Source: NAK82 sp036172345
Lineage (GTDB): Bacteria; Chloroflexota; Anaerolineae; 4572-78; NAK82
Assembly (NCBI GenBank): GCA_036172345.1
Contig: JASFBB010000324.1
Location: 1 to 25,926 of the forward strand
Direction: 5' to 3'
DNA length: 25,926 nucleotides
This document shows, piece after piece, positions 1 to 6,249 of the stretch. Each line of letters starts with the position of its first letter. The stretch's first letter is position 1. The translations under genes were made by a program, and so were the position numbers. The notes under the pieces were generated by a model. It saw only the letters and a program-made list of their open reading frames with translations. It did no database searches and was not told the origin of the DNA.

Positions 1-179
1 GTGTTATAGTCGGTCACCTGAGGGGCATCCAAGGTGACGGGCTCTGCCTGCAGACCCACAATAATGGTGCCCCCTTCTTTTGGCTCCTGGGCGTGGGCTA
101 GCGGTGTGGCAATCGGCACACCCACTAGAACGAAGCACAACACTATTAGAAGGGTGAGAGAGGTTCTTTTTGCGAACAT
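1..179 (-). CDS. ABC transporter substrate-binding protein, family 5-like, N-terminal part
   Basis: Partial gene: it starts at 179 and runs off the left edge, so 59 codons are visible. The start is set by AGGAGGAG just upstream (about 182-190 on the plus strand). Residues 1-30 form a signal peptide: a short basic N-terminus, a hydrophobic core LLIVLCFVLVGV and an AHA cleavage site. The mature start, EGGTIIVGLQAEPVTLDAPQ, matches the opening of family 5 (peptide/nickel-type) solute-binding proteins, which read 'GGTLVVGLxxEPxTLDP'. Such proteins bind a solute outside the membrane and deliver it to an ABC permease. There is no lipobox cysteine at the cleavage site, so it is probably secreted or anchored some other way. 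The ligand cannot be told, because only the N-terminus is present. The permease genes would lie to the left of the window. Confidence 0.85.
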   Translation of the reverse strand, partial: MFAKRTSLTLLIVLCFVLVGVPIATPLAHAQEPKEGGTIIVGLQAEPVTLDAPQVTDYN

Positions 180-188
180 GTTCTCCTC

Positions 189-266
189 CTAGGCAATAAT
201 TACCTCCACTGCACGACACGCCTTAAAGCGCTCCGCCCGGATGAAAATTACCGCCGCGATGCTCAT
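189..266 (-). CDS. Possible 25-residue leader ORF upstream of the solute-binding protein
   Basis: A short ORF beginning ATG-AGC-ATC-GCG at 266 and ending in TAG at 191-189. It encodes about 25 residues (MSIAAVIFIRAERFKACRAV, then EVIIA). A purine-rich GAGAGGAGGTG lies directly upstream of its ATG, and its stop lies 9 bases before the ATG of the solute-binding protein gene, with that gene's ribosome site in between. The arrangement suits a translated leader coupled to the downstream gene. There is no run of a single amino acid as in classic attenuation peptides. It is too short for coding statistics, and the strong Shine-Dalgarno could be chance. Confidence 0.4.
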   Translation of the reverse strand: MSIAAVIFIRAERFKACRAVEVIIA

Positions 267-289
267 CACCTCCTCTCCGTAGAGTCCCC

Positions 290-314
290 GGCAGATGGGA
301 TCAGACCATCTGCC
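290..314 (-). promoter_or_regulatory. Leader hairpin upstream of the solute-binding protein gene
   Basis: A perfect 9-bp inverted repeat: GGCAGATGG at 290-298 and CCATCTGCC at 306-314, with a 7-base loop. It lies between the minus-strand promoter at 353-381 and the leader ORF, so it would be in the 5' untranslated RNA. No T-tract follows it on the minus strand, so it is not a simple terminator. It could be an operator or an RNA stability element. Confidence 0.4.
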
Positions 315-352
315 AGCCAAGGTAGCCTTTGCACCTCATTAACATTGAGCCA

Positions 353-381
353 AGTATACTATCCGCGGACCATGATGTCAA
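353..381 (-). promoter_or_regulatory. Sigma-70-type promoter of the solute-binding protein gene
   Basis: On the minus strand, a perfect -35 TTGACA (381-376) is followed after exactly 17 bases by TATACT (358-353). Transcription would start near 346, giving a leader of about 165 bases that holds the hairpin and the short leader ORF. Confidence 0.7.
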
Positions 382-492
382 CAGGTTGGCGGAGGACATT
401 GACAAAGCTCTCGACTGTTCTGATTCCCCAGATACAGGCCGATAAAGCAGGCAACGTTAAACTTTTTCCGATAGTCTCCTTGAAAAAACATC

Positions 493-521
493 TTGCACAT
501 TATCGCGAAATATGGTATCAT
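493..521 (+). promoter_or_regulatory. Promoter of the CHAT two-gene unit
   Basis: -35 TTGCAC at 493-498, a 17-base spacer, and -10 TATCAT at 516-521 preceded by TGG (an extended -10). The surrounding DNA is AT-rich compared with its neighbours. Transcription would begin near 528, leaving a leader of about 127 bases that contains the hairpin at 581-627. Confidence 0.65.
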
Positions 522-580
522 GTTATGGAAAGTCCACTGGGCGACGACGTGCAAGCGTAGTTTCGAGGATTAATAAGTGC

Positions 581-627
581 ATACAATGGTCGCCTGCTCC
601 CAACTTTGGGGCAGGCGACCATTGTAT
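581..627 (+). promoter_or_regulatory. Long perfect hairpin in the leader of the CHAT gene
   Basis: ATACAATGGTCGCCTGC (581-597) is repeated exactly as its reverse complement at 611-627. Inside, a G-U pair and two C-G pairs extend the stem to about 20 bp around a small loop. It lies 28 bases before the CHAT start codon and ends before the ribosome site. No T-run follows on either strand, so it is not a standard terminator. It could be an RNA regulatory element, a protein-binding palindrome or a remnant of a palindromic repeat. Confidence 0.75.
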
Positions 628-654
628 TGCAGTCACAATACAAGGGAGAGGAAC

Positions 655-2037
655 ATGCGCTACGTGGATTTTACAGTTCGCGCGCGCGATTGGCAGGATG
701 GACACTTCAAAGTAGAGGTCACTCAGTCGCCGTTGGACCGCATGCGCGAACCAGAACAAGTCAGTCAACCCCCCAATTTAGCACGTCACTTGCGCAATTT
801 GGAGCGCAAGAGGATTTCCACAGCAGATCTGCGTTCCTTGGGCAGACAGCTGGCCGATATGTTGCTGCCACTCACCGTGCGAGAGATGTTCTTCGCCAGC
901 ATGGCCTCGCTCGATCCGGACAGCGGGCTACGCTTGCGGTTGGTGCTGGACGACCTTCGTGTGGCCAACTTACCGTGGGAGTATCTCTACATGTCGCCGC
1001 TTAAGGAGGGGAACACTCCTTATGGTTTCCTGGCTTTGGACGCGCGTGTTTCCATTGTGCGTCACGAGGCGATTCCCATCGCGCCTGGTTCTGTCAGCGC
1101 CCGCCTGCCACTTAAGCTCGTGGTGGGGCTGGCTTCACCAGCTCAGTTCCCACGCCTGGATCTTGCCGCCGAATGCGACTACATTGCCAAAGCGCTGGAT
1201 GGTGTTGCCAGCGTTCAGGTCACCTTTGTCGAACATCTGACGGCTGCGCGTCTGGAAGCAGCTTGCCAAGGGGCGCATATGTTCCACTTTGCCGGTCACG
1301 CTGGCTTTATGTGGCAGGACAACGGACGCACAGCCGGTTATGGGGTCATCTTCTTGGAGGACAAGCAAGGTGATCTCAGTCCTATGCCAGTCGAGCAGCT
1401 GGCACAGACGTTGCGTCACTGCGGGGTGCGGGTGGTTTTCTTAGGAGGCTGCGAAACAGGCCGACGGGATGGAGTCAACACGTGGAGCGGTGTAGCACCC
1501 GCACTGATGCGTGTGGGCATCCCCGCTGCTGTCGCGATGCAATACGCCATTTACGATGAGGCTGCCGTCGCCTTCGCGCGCCGTTTCTACATAGCTCTCT
1601 CCGCAGGATTGTCACTGGATGAGGCAGTGACGGCCGGGCGGCTTGCCATCCTGGATCATAGGAAGGAGGCAGGCGTGGAATGGGGTGTGCCAGTGCTATA
1701 TATGCGCTCCAACGATGGGGTGATCTTCCCTGAGATGGCCGCTGACCCTTCTCTGGAGACGCTGCGCCGTTCCCAACGCGTGCATGTATCCCAACGGGTT
1801 CAGGAACTGCGTGACCGTCTGACCGGTATCGAAGTCGGTGAGGCACCCCATACGACTATGGCGGTGACGCAGGAAATCGGTCTCGTCGCTCCCGGCGGTG
1901 AGGCACTAGGCGCTCGCATCGAGAGCATCGCAGCAGGTGTCATCCATGCCATACAAAAGGTGGACCGGATCGGCCCAGGGGGGAAGCTCACCGGCATCAG
2001 CCTGCGCCGAACGGGAAACCAGGCTGAGCGACATTGA
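655..2037 (+). CDS. CHAT-domain caspase-like protease
   Basis: 460 residues. The ATG at 655 is chosen because GGGAGAGG at 643-650 precedes it; a longer reading from 577 would run through the leader hairpin. The N-terminal part contains VLDDLRVANLPWEYLYMSP, the stretch that usually precedes a CHAT domain. The catalytic pair is visible: FHFAGHAGF with His215 and LGGCETGRRDG with Cys266. The fold ends near residue 360 after WGVPVLYMRSN. CHAT proteins (Caspase HetF Associated with TPRs) are clan CD cysteine peptidases; known examples, such as the Craspase/TPR-CHAT peptidase, cut partner proteins when a sensor is triggered. Residues about 365-460 form a tail with a V-x-Q-x-I-x5-GGE-x-x-G motif (404-419) that recurs in the next gene. 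It lacks TPR, NACHT or transmembrane segments and is probably cytoplasmic. The substrate is unknown; the next gene's product is the obvious candidate partner. Confidence 0.88.
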   Translation: MRYVDFTVRARDWQDGHFKVEVTQSPLDRMREPEQVSQPPNLARHLRNLERKRISTADLRSLGRQLADMLLPLTVREMFFASMASLDPDSGLRLRLVLDDLRVANLPWEYLYMSPLKEGNTPYGFLALDARVSIVRHEAIPIAPGSVSARLPLKLVVGLASPAQFPRLDLAAECDYIAKALDGVASVQVTFVEHLTAARLEAACQGAHMFHFAGHAGFMWQDNGRTAGYGVIFLEDKQGDLSPMPVEQLAQTLRHCGVRVVFLGGCETGRRDGVNTWSGVAPALMRVGIPAAVAMQYAIYDEAAVAFARRFYIALSAGLSLDEAVTAGRLAILDHRKEAGVEWGVPVLYMRSNDGVIFPEMAADPSLETLRRSQRVHVSQRVQELRDRLTGIEVGEAPHTTMAVTQEIGLVAPGGEALGARIESIAAGVIHAIQKVDRIGPGGKLTGISLRRTGNQAERH

Positions 2038-2062
2038 GAGAACGCATTAGGGAGAGATGCCC

Positions 2063-3781
2063 ATGCCAGATCCAGGAACACGCCTGCGTCAGCTGCAACA
2101 AATCCCCCTGTTCGCTTTGCGCCAGGCGATGTACCAGCTGCTGGAAGACGAGAAGACCGAAGCGATGCTCCAGAAACGGTTCGGCCACATCTTCACTCGT
2201 CGCTTACACCATATGCGCCAAGCGATCGCGCGCATGAACCGTGACCAACTCACCGCCTTGGTGGATGCCTGCCCCGAAATCAGCAATGAGCAAATATCTC
2301 GCCTATTCGAACAATATCGCTACGGTAGCAATCCCGTGCTCCAGGTATACCTCTTTGATAAGATCATCCTACGTCGGGATGCTTTGCAGGGCCTGCGCAG
2401 CCGGTTGGAGGAGGAGCTGGCCTCTTTCACTCAATCCCGCCATGGTGGCCTGCCAGCGATGCGCCGACTGGCCATCTCCGCGCTGCTCTCCTTGCCGGAG
2501 AAACCGGGTGTAGTGGAAGGCGTCTACCGCTTCCAGACACGTCTGGACTACATCGACGTGGACGAGCAAGCCGCTTGTACCTACCAGACCCTTTATGGCT
2601 TGTTCTGGCTGAGCTCGGTGGAGGGCTATCTTACCATTCAGGTGCGCAACACCGAGGTGCTCAAGGTGCTCAAAGGAGCCCTGGAGAGGGCTATGGGCGT
2701 CTCGTTAGCGCCTTTGGTGATCTCCAAGCAGCTCAAGAATGCCCTGCCCTTCCTGTTGCGTGAGTCTTTCCGCTTCGGACGGCTACACGACCCAGATCCT
2801 GGGCCAGGGCGCTTTCGTTGGCTGACCATAGCAGATGACAACGCATATGCCAGAGGATATCAGGACTTAGAAGAACGTTATCCCGAGGTACACAGCGTGC
2901 GTTACCGTGAGACGCTGGGTGAGGATCGCGAGACAACGCTCACCATCCGCTGTGACCGTGGCGCCTTGAGCTTGAGCGGCACTCTCAGCGCTGCCCAGCT
3001 GCGCGCTTGGACATTGGATCGTCTGGGACAGCTGATCAGCTTGCTGAACGAGTTTCGTCCCAACGCCCCAGCATATGCTGAAGCACCCGATATAGGGCAG
3101 CTGCGTGAGCTGAGTCCCTTCAGCACGACGCAACGCGATCATATACGGCATATCATTTCTGCCCTGTTGACGGTGAAACAATCCCCTCTATCGGGTTACC
3201 AACCACTGGGAGTGAATCCACTACAGTTGGCACACGATATGGGCACCTGGATGCGCCTGCAAATCCCGGTAGAACACCCTACTATGTCCGAGGAGAGTGA
3301 TGGTTACCTGGCCTGTCCGACCTGTGGCGGTACCACCACCTTTGCTCTGCAGCGGCACAACGGCAGCTGGGAGCTGGAATGTCGTGAGCATCGTCACCAG
3401 CGCTGGACAACCCCCCTGCCCATTGTGGGAGAGACGGAGACGCAAGAGACCTTCGTGTTGGATGAGGAGGAGCTGGCAAACACCATAGAGCTGCTTCCTT
3501 CGGAAGCATTGCTTCAGATTATCGCCGAGGTGGTCAACCGTCATTTACCCGGCTACACTTTCGACTTAAAGCGCGAGAGCTTCATCATTCGGGGGCCTCA
3601 CCTGCGCTATTACCCGGATAAATCGAAAGTGTTTGATAGCAGGCAATCCGGAGCACGCACAATTATTTATGTTAATCAACACATCGCGCATCTTGAAGGG
3701 GGTGAAGTGGTGGGAGTTAAACCGGAGAGCGGCGACATCGAAGTGCATACGGACAGCGCACCCTTGACGAGGCAATCCTGA
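2063..3781 (+). CDS. Unknown protein with zinc ribbon, partner of the CHAT protease
   Basis: 572 residues, 25 bases after the CHAT stop. The ATG at 2063 is preferred over that at 2057, because AGGGAGAG (2049-2056) would touch the latter. I do not recognise a full-length family. Visible parts: a helical N-terminus (1 to about 95) rich in Leu, Arg and Gln; a mixed alpha/beta middle (about 140-330) with aromatic-rich stretches such as YGLFWLSSVEGYLTIQV; a zinc-ribbon-like element Cys418-x2-Cys421, Cys440 and His443 (or His445); an acidic linker rich in Glu and Thr; and a C-terminal segment ending in V-N-Q-H-I-x4-GGE-V-V-G (537-551), close to the CHAT protein's tail motif. There are no transmembrane segments. 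It could be the regulator, the sensor or the substrate of the protease; that role is inference. A terminator follows, so the two genes make a closed unit. Confidence 0.75.
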   Translation: MPDPGTRLRQLQQIPLFALRQAMYQLLEDEKTEAMLQKRFGHIFTRRLHHMRQAIARMNRDQLTALVDACPEISNEQISRLFEQYRYGSNPVLQVYLFDKIILRRDALQGLRSRLEEELASFTQSRHGGLPAMRRLAISALLSLPEKPGVVEGVYRFQTRLDYIDVDEQAACTYQTLYGLFWLSSVEGYLTIQVRNTEVLKVLKGALERAMGVSLAPLVISKQLKNALPFLLRESFRFGRLHDPDPGPGRFRWLTIADDNAYARGYQDLEERYPEVHSVRYRETLGEDRETTLTIRCDRGALSLSGTLSAAQLRAWTLDRLGQLISLLNEFRPNAPAYAEAPDIGQLRELSPFSTTQRDHIRHIISALLTVKQSPLSGYQPLGVNPLQLAHDMGTWMRLQIPVEHPTMSEESDGYLACPTCGGTTTFALQRHNGSWELECREHRHQRWTTPLPIVGETETQETFVLDEEELANTIELLPSEALLQIIAEVVNRHLPGYTFDLKRESFIIRGPHLRYYPDKSKVFDSRQSGARTIIYVNQHIAHLEGGEVVGVKPESGDIEVHTDSAPLTRQS

Positions 3782-3829
3782 TTCAACCCCAACCGAATTC
3801 GACCAGTTTGATATAACAACGTTTCTAAG

Positions 3830-3866
3830 AAGCAGAGGCAACCCAGCGGATTGCCCCTGCTTTTTT
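3830..3866 (+). terminator. Terminator closing the CHAT unit
   Basis: A 12-bp stem, AAGCAGAGGCAA (3830-3841) with TTGCCCCTGCTT (3851-3862), has one G-U-type mismatch and a 9-base loop and runs into a T-tract (3861-3866). It lies 48 bases past the partner gene's stop and 20 bases from the end of the converging minus-strand gene, for which it could act as a weaker terminator. Confidence 0.8.
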
Positions 3867-3886
3867 CGCACGCTTCTCCGCAGCGC

Positions 3887-5095
3887 TCAGCTGCGGCCTA
3901 CGCTCCAGATGCCATCCGGCTTGCGCAAGCTGAGCAGCAGCTCCTCCAAGTTGCGTGAGAGCGGTTCGGCGCCGTGCTCACGAATGACATAGCCGGCTTC
4001 CAGGCGTGCTCCATGGAAGACCGGATGACCGAACATGCTGATATCAATGCATACAGTGAGATTGGGCTGCAACACCTCCTCGCTGTTCGGCCCGAAGAAG
4101 GGACGCTCGAACTCGTTCAAACCCACGGTGTGCACGAATCCCATTGTCAGATAGGGGCCGTAACCCAGGCGACTCAGGAATTGCCGCGGCACTGCATCAA
4201 TTTCCTTGCCCTTCTTGCCCGGCTTCAACGCATCGCGGGTGACCTCCAGGGCATCAGCCAAGTGGCCCAAAAACGTTGCTTGCTCTTTGGTGGGTGGATG
4301 GTTGACAGCGAAAGTACACGCTACGCCGGCCGAGTAGCCGCGATATTTAGGGCTGAAGCCGACCAATACCAGCTCGCCCGCTTGCATCTGCTTAAAAGAG
4401 GCAGGCGGCACCACCCCATTAGAACGTTCGCCGGAAGCAACCATGCCGCGGAAGTTCCATCCCTCGATGCCCAGTGAACGCATGCGACCTTCGGCAGCGC
4501 CGATGACCGCGAACTCAGTAACACCTGGCCGGATGTGAGGAATGGCCGCTTTCAATCCTTCAGCCCCCATCTCGAAGGCGTATCCCATCACGGCGATCTC
4601 TGCTTCGCTCTTGATGGCACGCATCACTTCATATTCACGCGTCATATCCACAAGTTCAACACCCGGCAGCGCTTCTTGCATGGCCACCGCCAAGCCATGC
4701 TGCATCACGCCATAACCGACGATTCCCAACCGACGCAACGGTCTGTTGCCCAGCGCCTCCGCAAAGACCTCCGGCAAAGTCTGGATGACTGCACCAGGAT
4801 ACTCCTCCTCCGGCACCAGGAAAACATCAACGGCGCGCAAGCTCTGGATCACCGAGACTTCCCGCGCATAAGGTGCCGCCTCCGGGCCACCTAACAGCAG
4901 CGGTTCACTCTCCAGCGGCAGCAGCACGCCCCCCGTTTCAATGGTGGGCCAATAACTGCTCAGGTAATAACCGTTTGACATGTTGAGATCATCGTGGTAG
5001 ACAAACAGGGCATCCACATGCGCCGCATGCATCAACCGGCGCACTTTTTCAATGCGTTCTGCGTACTCGGTCCGTGGAATTTCAGGCGGGACCAT
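3887..5095 (-). CDS. M24 (Xaa-Pro peptidase/creatinase) family protein lacking the Asp metal ligands
   Basis: 402 residues with the two-part layout of creatinases and prolidases: an N-terminal domain (about 10-150, with NGYYLSSYWPTIETGG) and a pita-bread C-terminal domain (about 160-390). The start is supported by GAGGAGG upstream. The five metal ligands of M24 peptidases are mostly altered. In GELVLVGFSPKYRGYSAGV the two aspartates are glycines (246 and 257) and the first glutamate position is Asp351 (CIDIS), whereas His322 (VHTVGLNEFERP), Glu330 and Glu366 (GARLEA) remain. Creatinase, a metal-free member of the fold, likewise lacks the ligand set. The protein is therefore probably not a metallopeptidase; a creatinase-like C-N hydrolase or a non-catalytic role fits better. 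It follows the deacetylase-like gene by 50 bases, so the two likely share a transcript and perhaps a pathway for an amide-containing compound. Confidence 0.85.
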   Translation of the reverse strand: MVPPEIPRTEYAERIEKVRRLMHAAHVDALFVYHDDLNMSNGYYLSSYWPTIETGGVLLPLESEPLLLGGPEAAPYAREVSVIQSLRAVDVFLVPEEEYPGAVIQTLPEVFAEALGNRPLRRLGIVGYGVMQHGLAVAMQEALPGVELVDMTREYEVMRAIKSEAEIAVMGYAFEMGAEGLKAAIPHIRPGVTEFAVIGAAEGRMRSLGIEGWNFRGMVASGERSNGVVPPASFKQMQAGELVLVGFSPKYRGYSAGVACTFAVNHPPTKEQATFLGHLADALEVTRDALKPGKKGKEIDAVPRQFLSRLGYGPYLTMGFVHTVGLNEFERPFFGPNSEEVLQPNLTVCIDISMFGHPVFHGARLEAGYVIREHGAEPLSRNLEELLLSLRKPDGIWSVGRS

Positions 5096-5145
5096 CGGGA
5101 ATACCTCCTCGCTGAGTGATTAATGTTATGGAAGCGGTAGCTCCT

Positions 5146-6069
5146 TTATGCCCTTGGCGCTGGTTTCTCGTAATCGCGCACCCACACATCACGGAAGTCG
5201 CGCAAAGTATGGAAGCTGGCATCAAGGCGCCGCATTTCGGTGATGAAGATGTCCAGCTCGTCCAATGCACGCTGACCGCAATTCTGAATAAGCCATGGCT
5301 TGAGTTCAATGCGTGCCTCGTCAGTATCCAGCACGGTTGGCATCGGCACGAACTCCCATGGATGTAAATACAGACAGACCATCATCGGCTTGCCTGCAGC
5401 CCACAACTGTTCGGCATTGCGTCGCACCATATCGGCCAGATGGCGGCCGCCGTGGGTGCGCAACTTTGGCCACCCATCACGGTCGCGATGGTCGGGCAGC
5501 TCACCCAGCACCGTCAGGTCGGCAAACAAGGGTATCTCCAAAATGTGGAGGTCACCCGGTTTGCGCCAGTCGCGGGCGGACGGATGGTAAGGCAACAAAT
5601 GCTCCCCGTGGAAGTAGGCCATATATGAAGAATCAACCAAATAGCCCAGCTGATCAAGCGCTTGGATCATCTCATTACCGCCCCAGCCGCGCGGCGCACG
5701 GAACGACACCGGCCGCACACCCGCCTTTGCCTCGATCAGCTCGGTCGCTTTTTTGAGGCGATTGAAGACTTCTTCGGGCAGTACAGGGGGGATGCCTGGG
5801 GCTTCGAAGAGAGGAGTGCCAACGCTCTCGTGCTGCAACGTGTGGCAGCCTATCTCATGGCCGGCTGCTTTCACCATAGAGATCGATTGGGGACCGGCCA
5901 GCGCAGCGTTGCCGGTGTACAAGAACGTGGCTGGCACCTGATGGTGCGCCAGCACCTGTAAGATGGGTGCCGTGCCTTCGATCACTCCTTTGTGTTCGTT
6001 ACTCCAGCTCCCGATGTCGCTCTCCATATCAAAAGAGATGAGAATGTACAGCTCGCGATGGGTGTTCAT
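5146..6069 (-). CDS. Polysaccharide deacetylase (NodB-like) family protein
   Basis: 307 residues from the ATG at 6069 (a second ATG is immediately upstream at 6072). AGGTGA precedes these starts and a promoter at 6116-6144 overlaps any longer reading frame, so the start at 6144 is rejected. NodB-fold signatures: ISFDMESD (Asp14), HEIGCHTLQHE (His76 and His80, the H-x3-H metal pair), SFRAPRGWGG (conserved Arg) and LYLHPWEF near the C-terminus (catalytic His). The first motif reads D-M-E rather than D-D-G, as in the DVED-type branch of the family. Members remove acetyl or formyl groups from amino sugars or act on related amides. No signal peptide is visible, so it is probably cytoplasmic and may not act on wall polymers. 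It is first of two genes with the creatinase-like protein. The substrate cannot be read from sequence. Confidence 0.87.
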   Translation of the reverse strand: MNTHRELYILISFDMESDIGSWSNEHKGVIEGTAPILQVLAHHQVPATFLYTGNAALAGPQSISMVKAAGHEIGCHTLQHESVGTPLFEAPGIPPVLPEEVFNRLKKATELIEAKAGVRPVSFRAPRGWGGNEMIQALDQLGYLVDSSYMAYFHGEHLLPYHPSARDWRKPGDLHILEIPLFADLTVLGELPDHRDRDGWPKLRTHGGRHLADMVRRNAEQLWAAGKPMMVCLYLHPWEFVPMPTVLDTDEARIELKPWLIQNCGQRALDELDIFITEMRRLDASFHTLRDFRDVWVRDYEKPAPRA

Positions 6070-6115
6070 CATCGTCACCTGATGCAGCTCCGTGGCTGAG
6101 ATAAATGGTGTTCCC

Positions 6116-6144
6116 ATCATAATACTGAGAGGCAGACGAGGCAA
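6116..6144 (-). promoter_or_regulatory. Promoter of the deacetylase/M24 pair
   Basis: On the minus strand, TTGCCT (6144-6139), a 17-base spacer and TATGAT (6121-6116). The start point would fall near 6109, about 40 bases before the preferred ATG at 6069. Confidence 0.5.
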
Positions 6145-6195
6145 TTATGGCCCCAGCTCATGCACACCTGATTAGCCCAGCAGCCCCTTACCTGG

Positions 6196-6201
6196 TATAA
6201 T
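6196..6201 (+). promoter_or_regulatory. Extended -10 promoter of dcd-rnz
   Basis: A perfect TATAAT preceded by TGG (extended -10), 43 bases before the dcd GTG/ATG start. The -35 region is poor (TTAGCC, 18 bases upstream), as is usual for extended -10 promoters. Confidence 0.6.
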
Positions 6202-6249
6202 TTTCTTTCACACAGTTTTGTCCACTTTCCCATAGGGGGTGCGTAGGTG

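Larger units (their letters stand above)
180..654. other. Divergent intergenic region between the solute-binding protein and CHAT genes
   Basis: This 475-base stretch holds no long gene. From left to right it contains the ribosome site and a possible leader ORF of the minus-strand gene, a 9-bp hairpin, the minus-strand promoter (353-381), the plus-strand promoter of the CHAT unit (493-521), a very long hairpin (581-627) and the CHAT gene's ribosome site (643-650). ORFs of 67-81 codons in the region, on either strand, lack domain signal and look random. Confidence 0.7.

Noticed and set aside
4..219. Minus-strand ORF of 71 codons
   Set aside because: It is out of frame with the real gene here; the frame starting at 179 has a signal peptide, a strong ribosome site and a solute-binding protein N-terminus.
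581..627. Long hairpin as a transcription terminator
   Set aside because: No T-tract follows on either strand, and the CHAT gene lies directly downstream.
577..654. Longer N-terminus for the CHAT protein
   Set aside because: It would translate the leader hairpin and has no ribosome site; the ATG at 655 does.
3974..4477. 167-codon plus-strand ORF
   Set aside because: It lies wholly antisense to the M24 gene, whose motifs are clear; the product has no recognisable domain.
6070..6144. N-terminal extension of the deacetylase to 6144
   Set aside because: It overlaps a TTGCCT-17-TATGAT promoter, has no ribosome site, and the added residues do not look like a signal peptide or a NodB strand.
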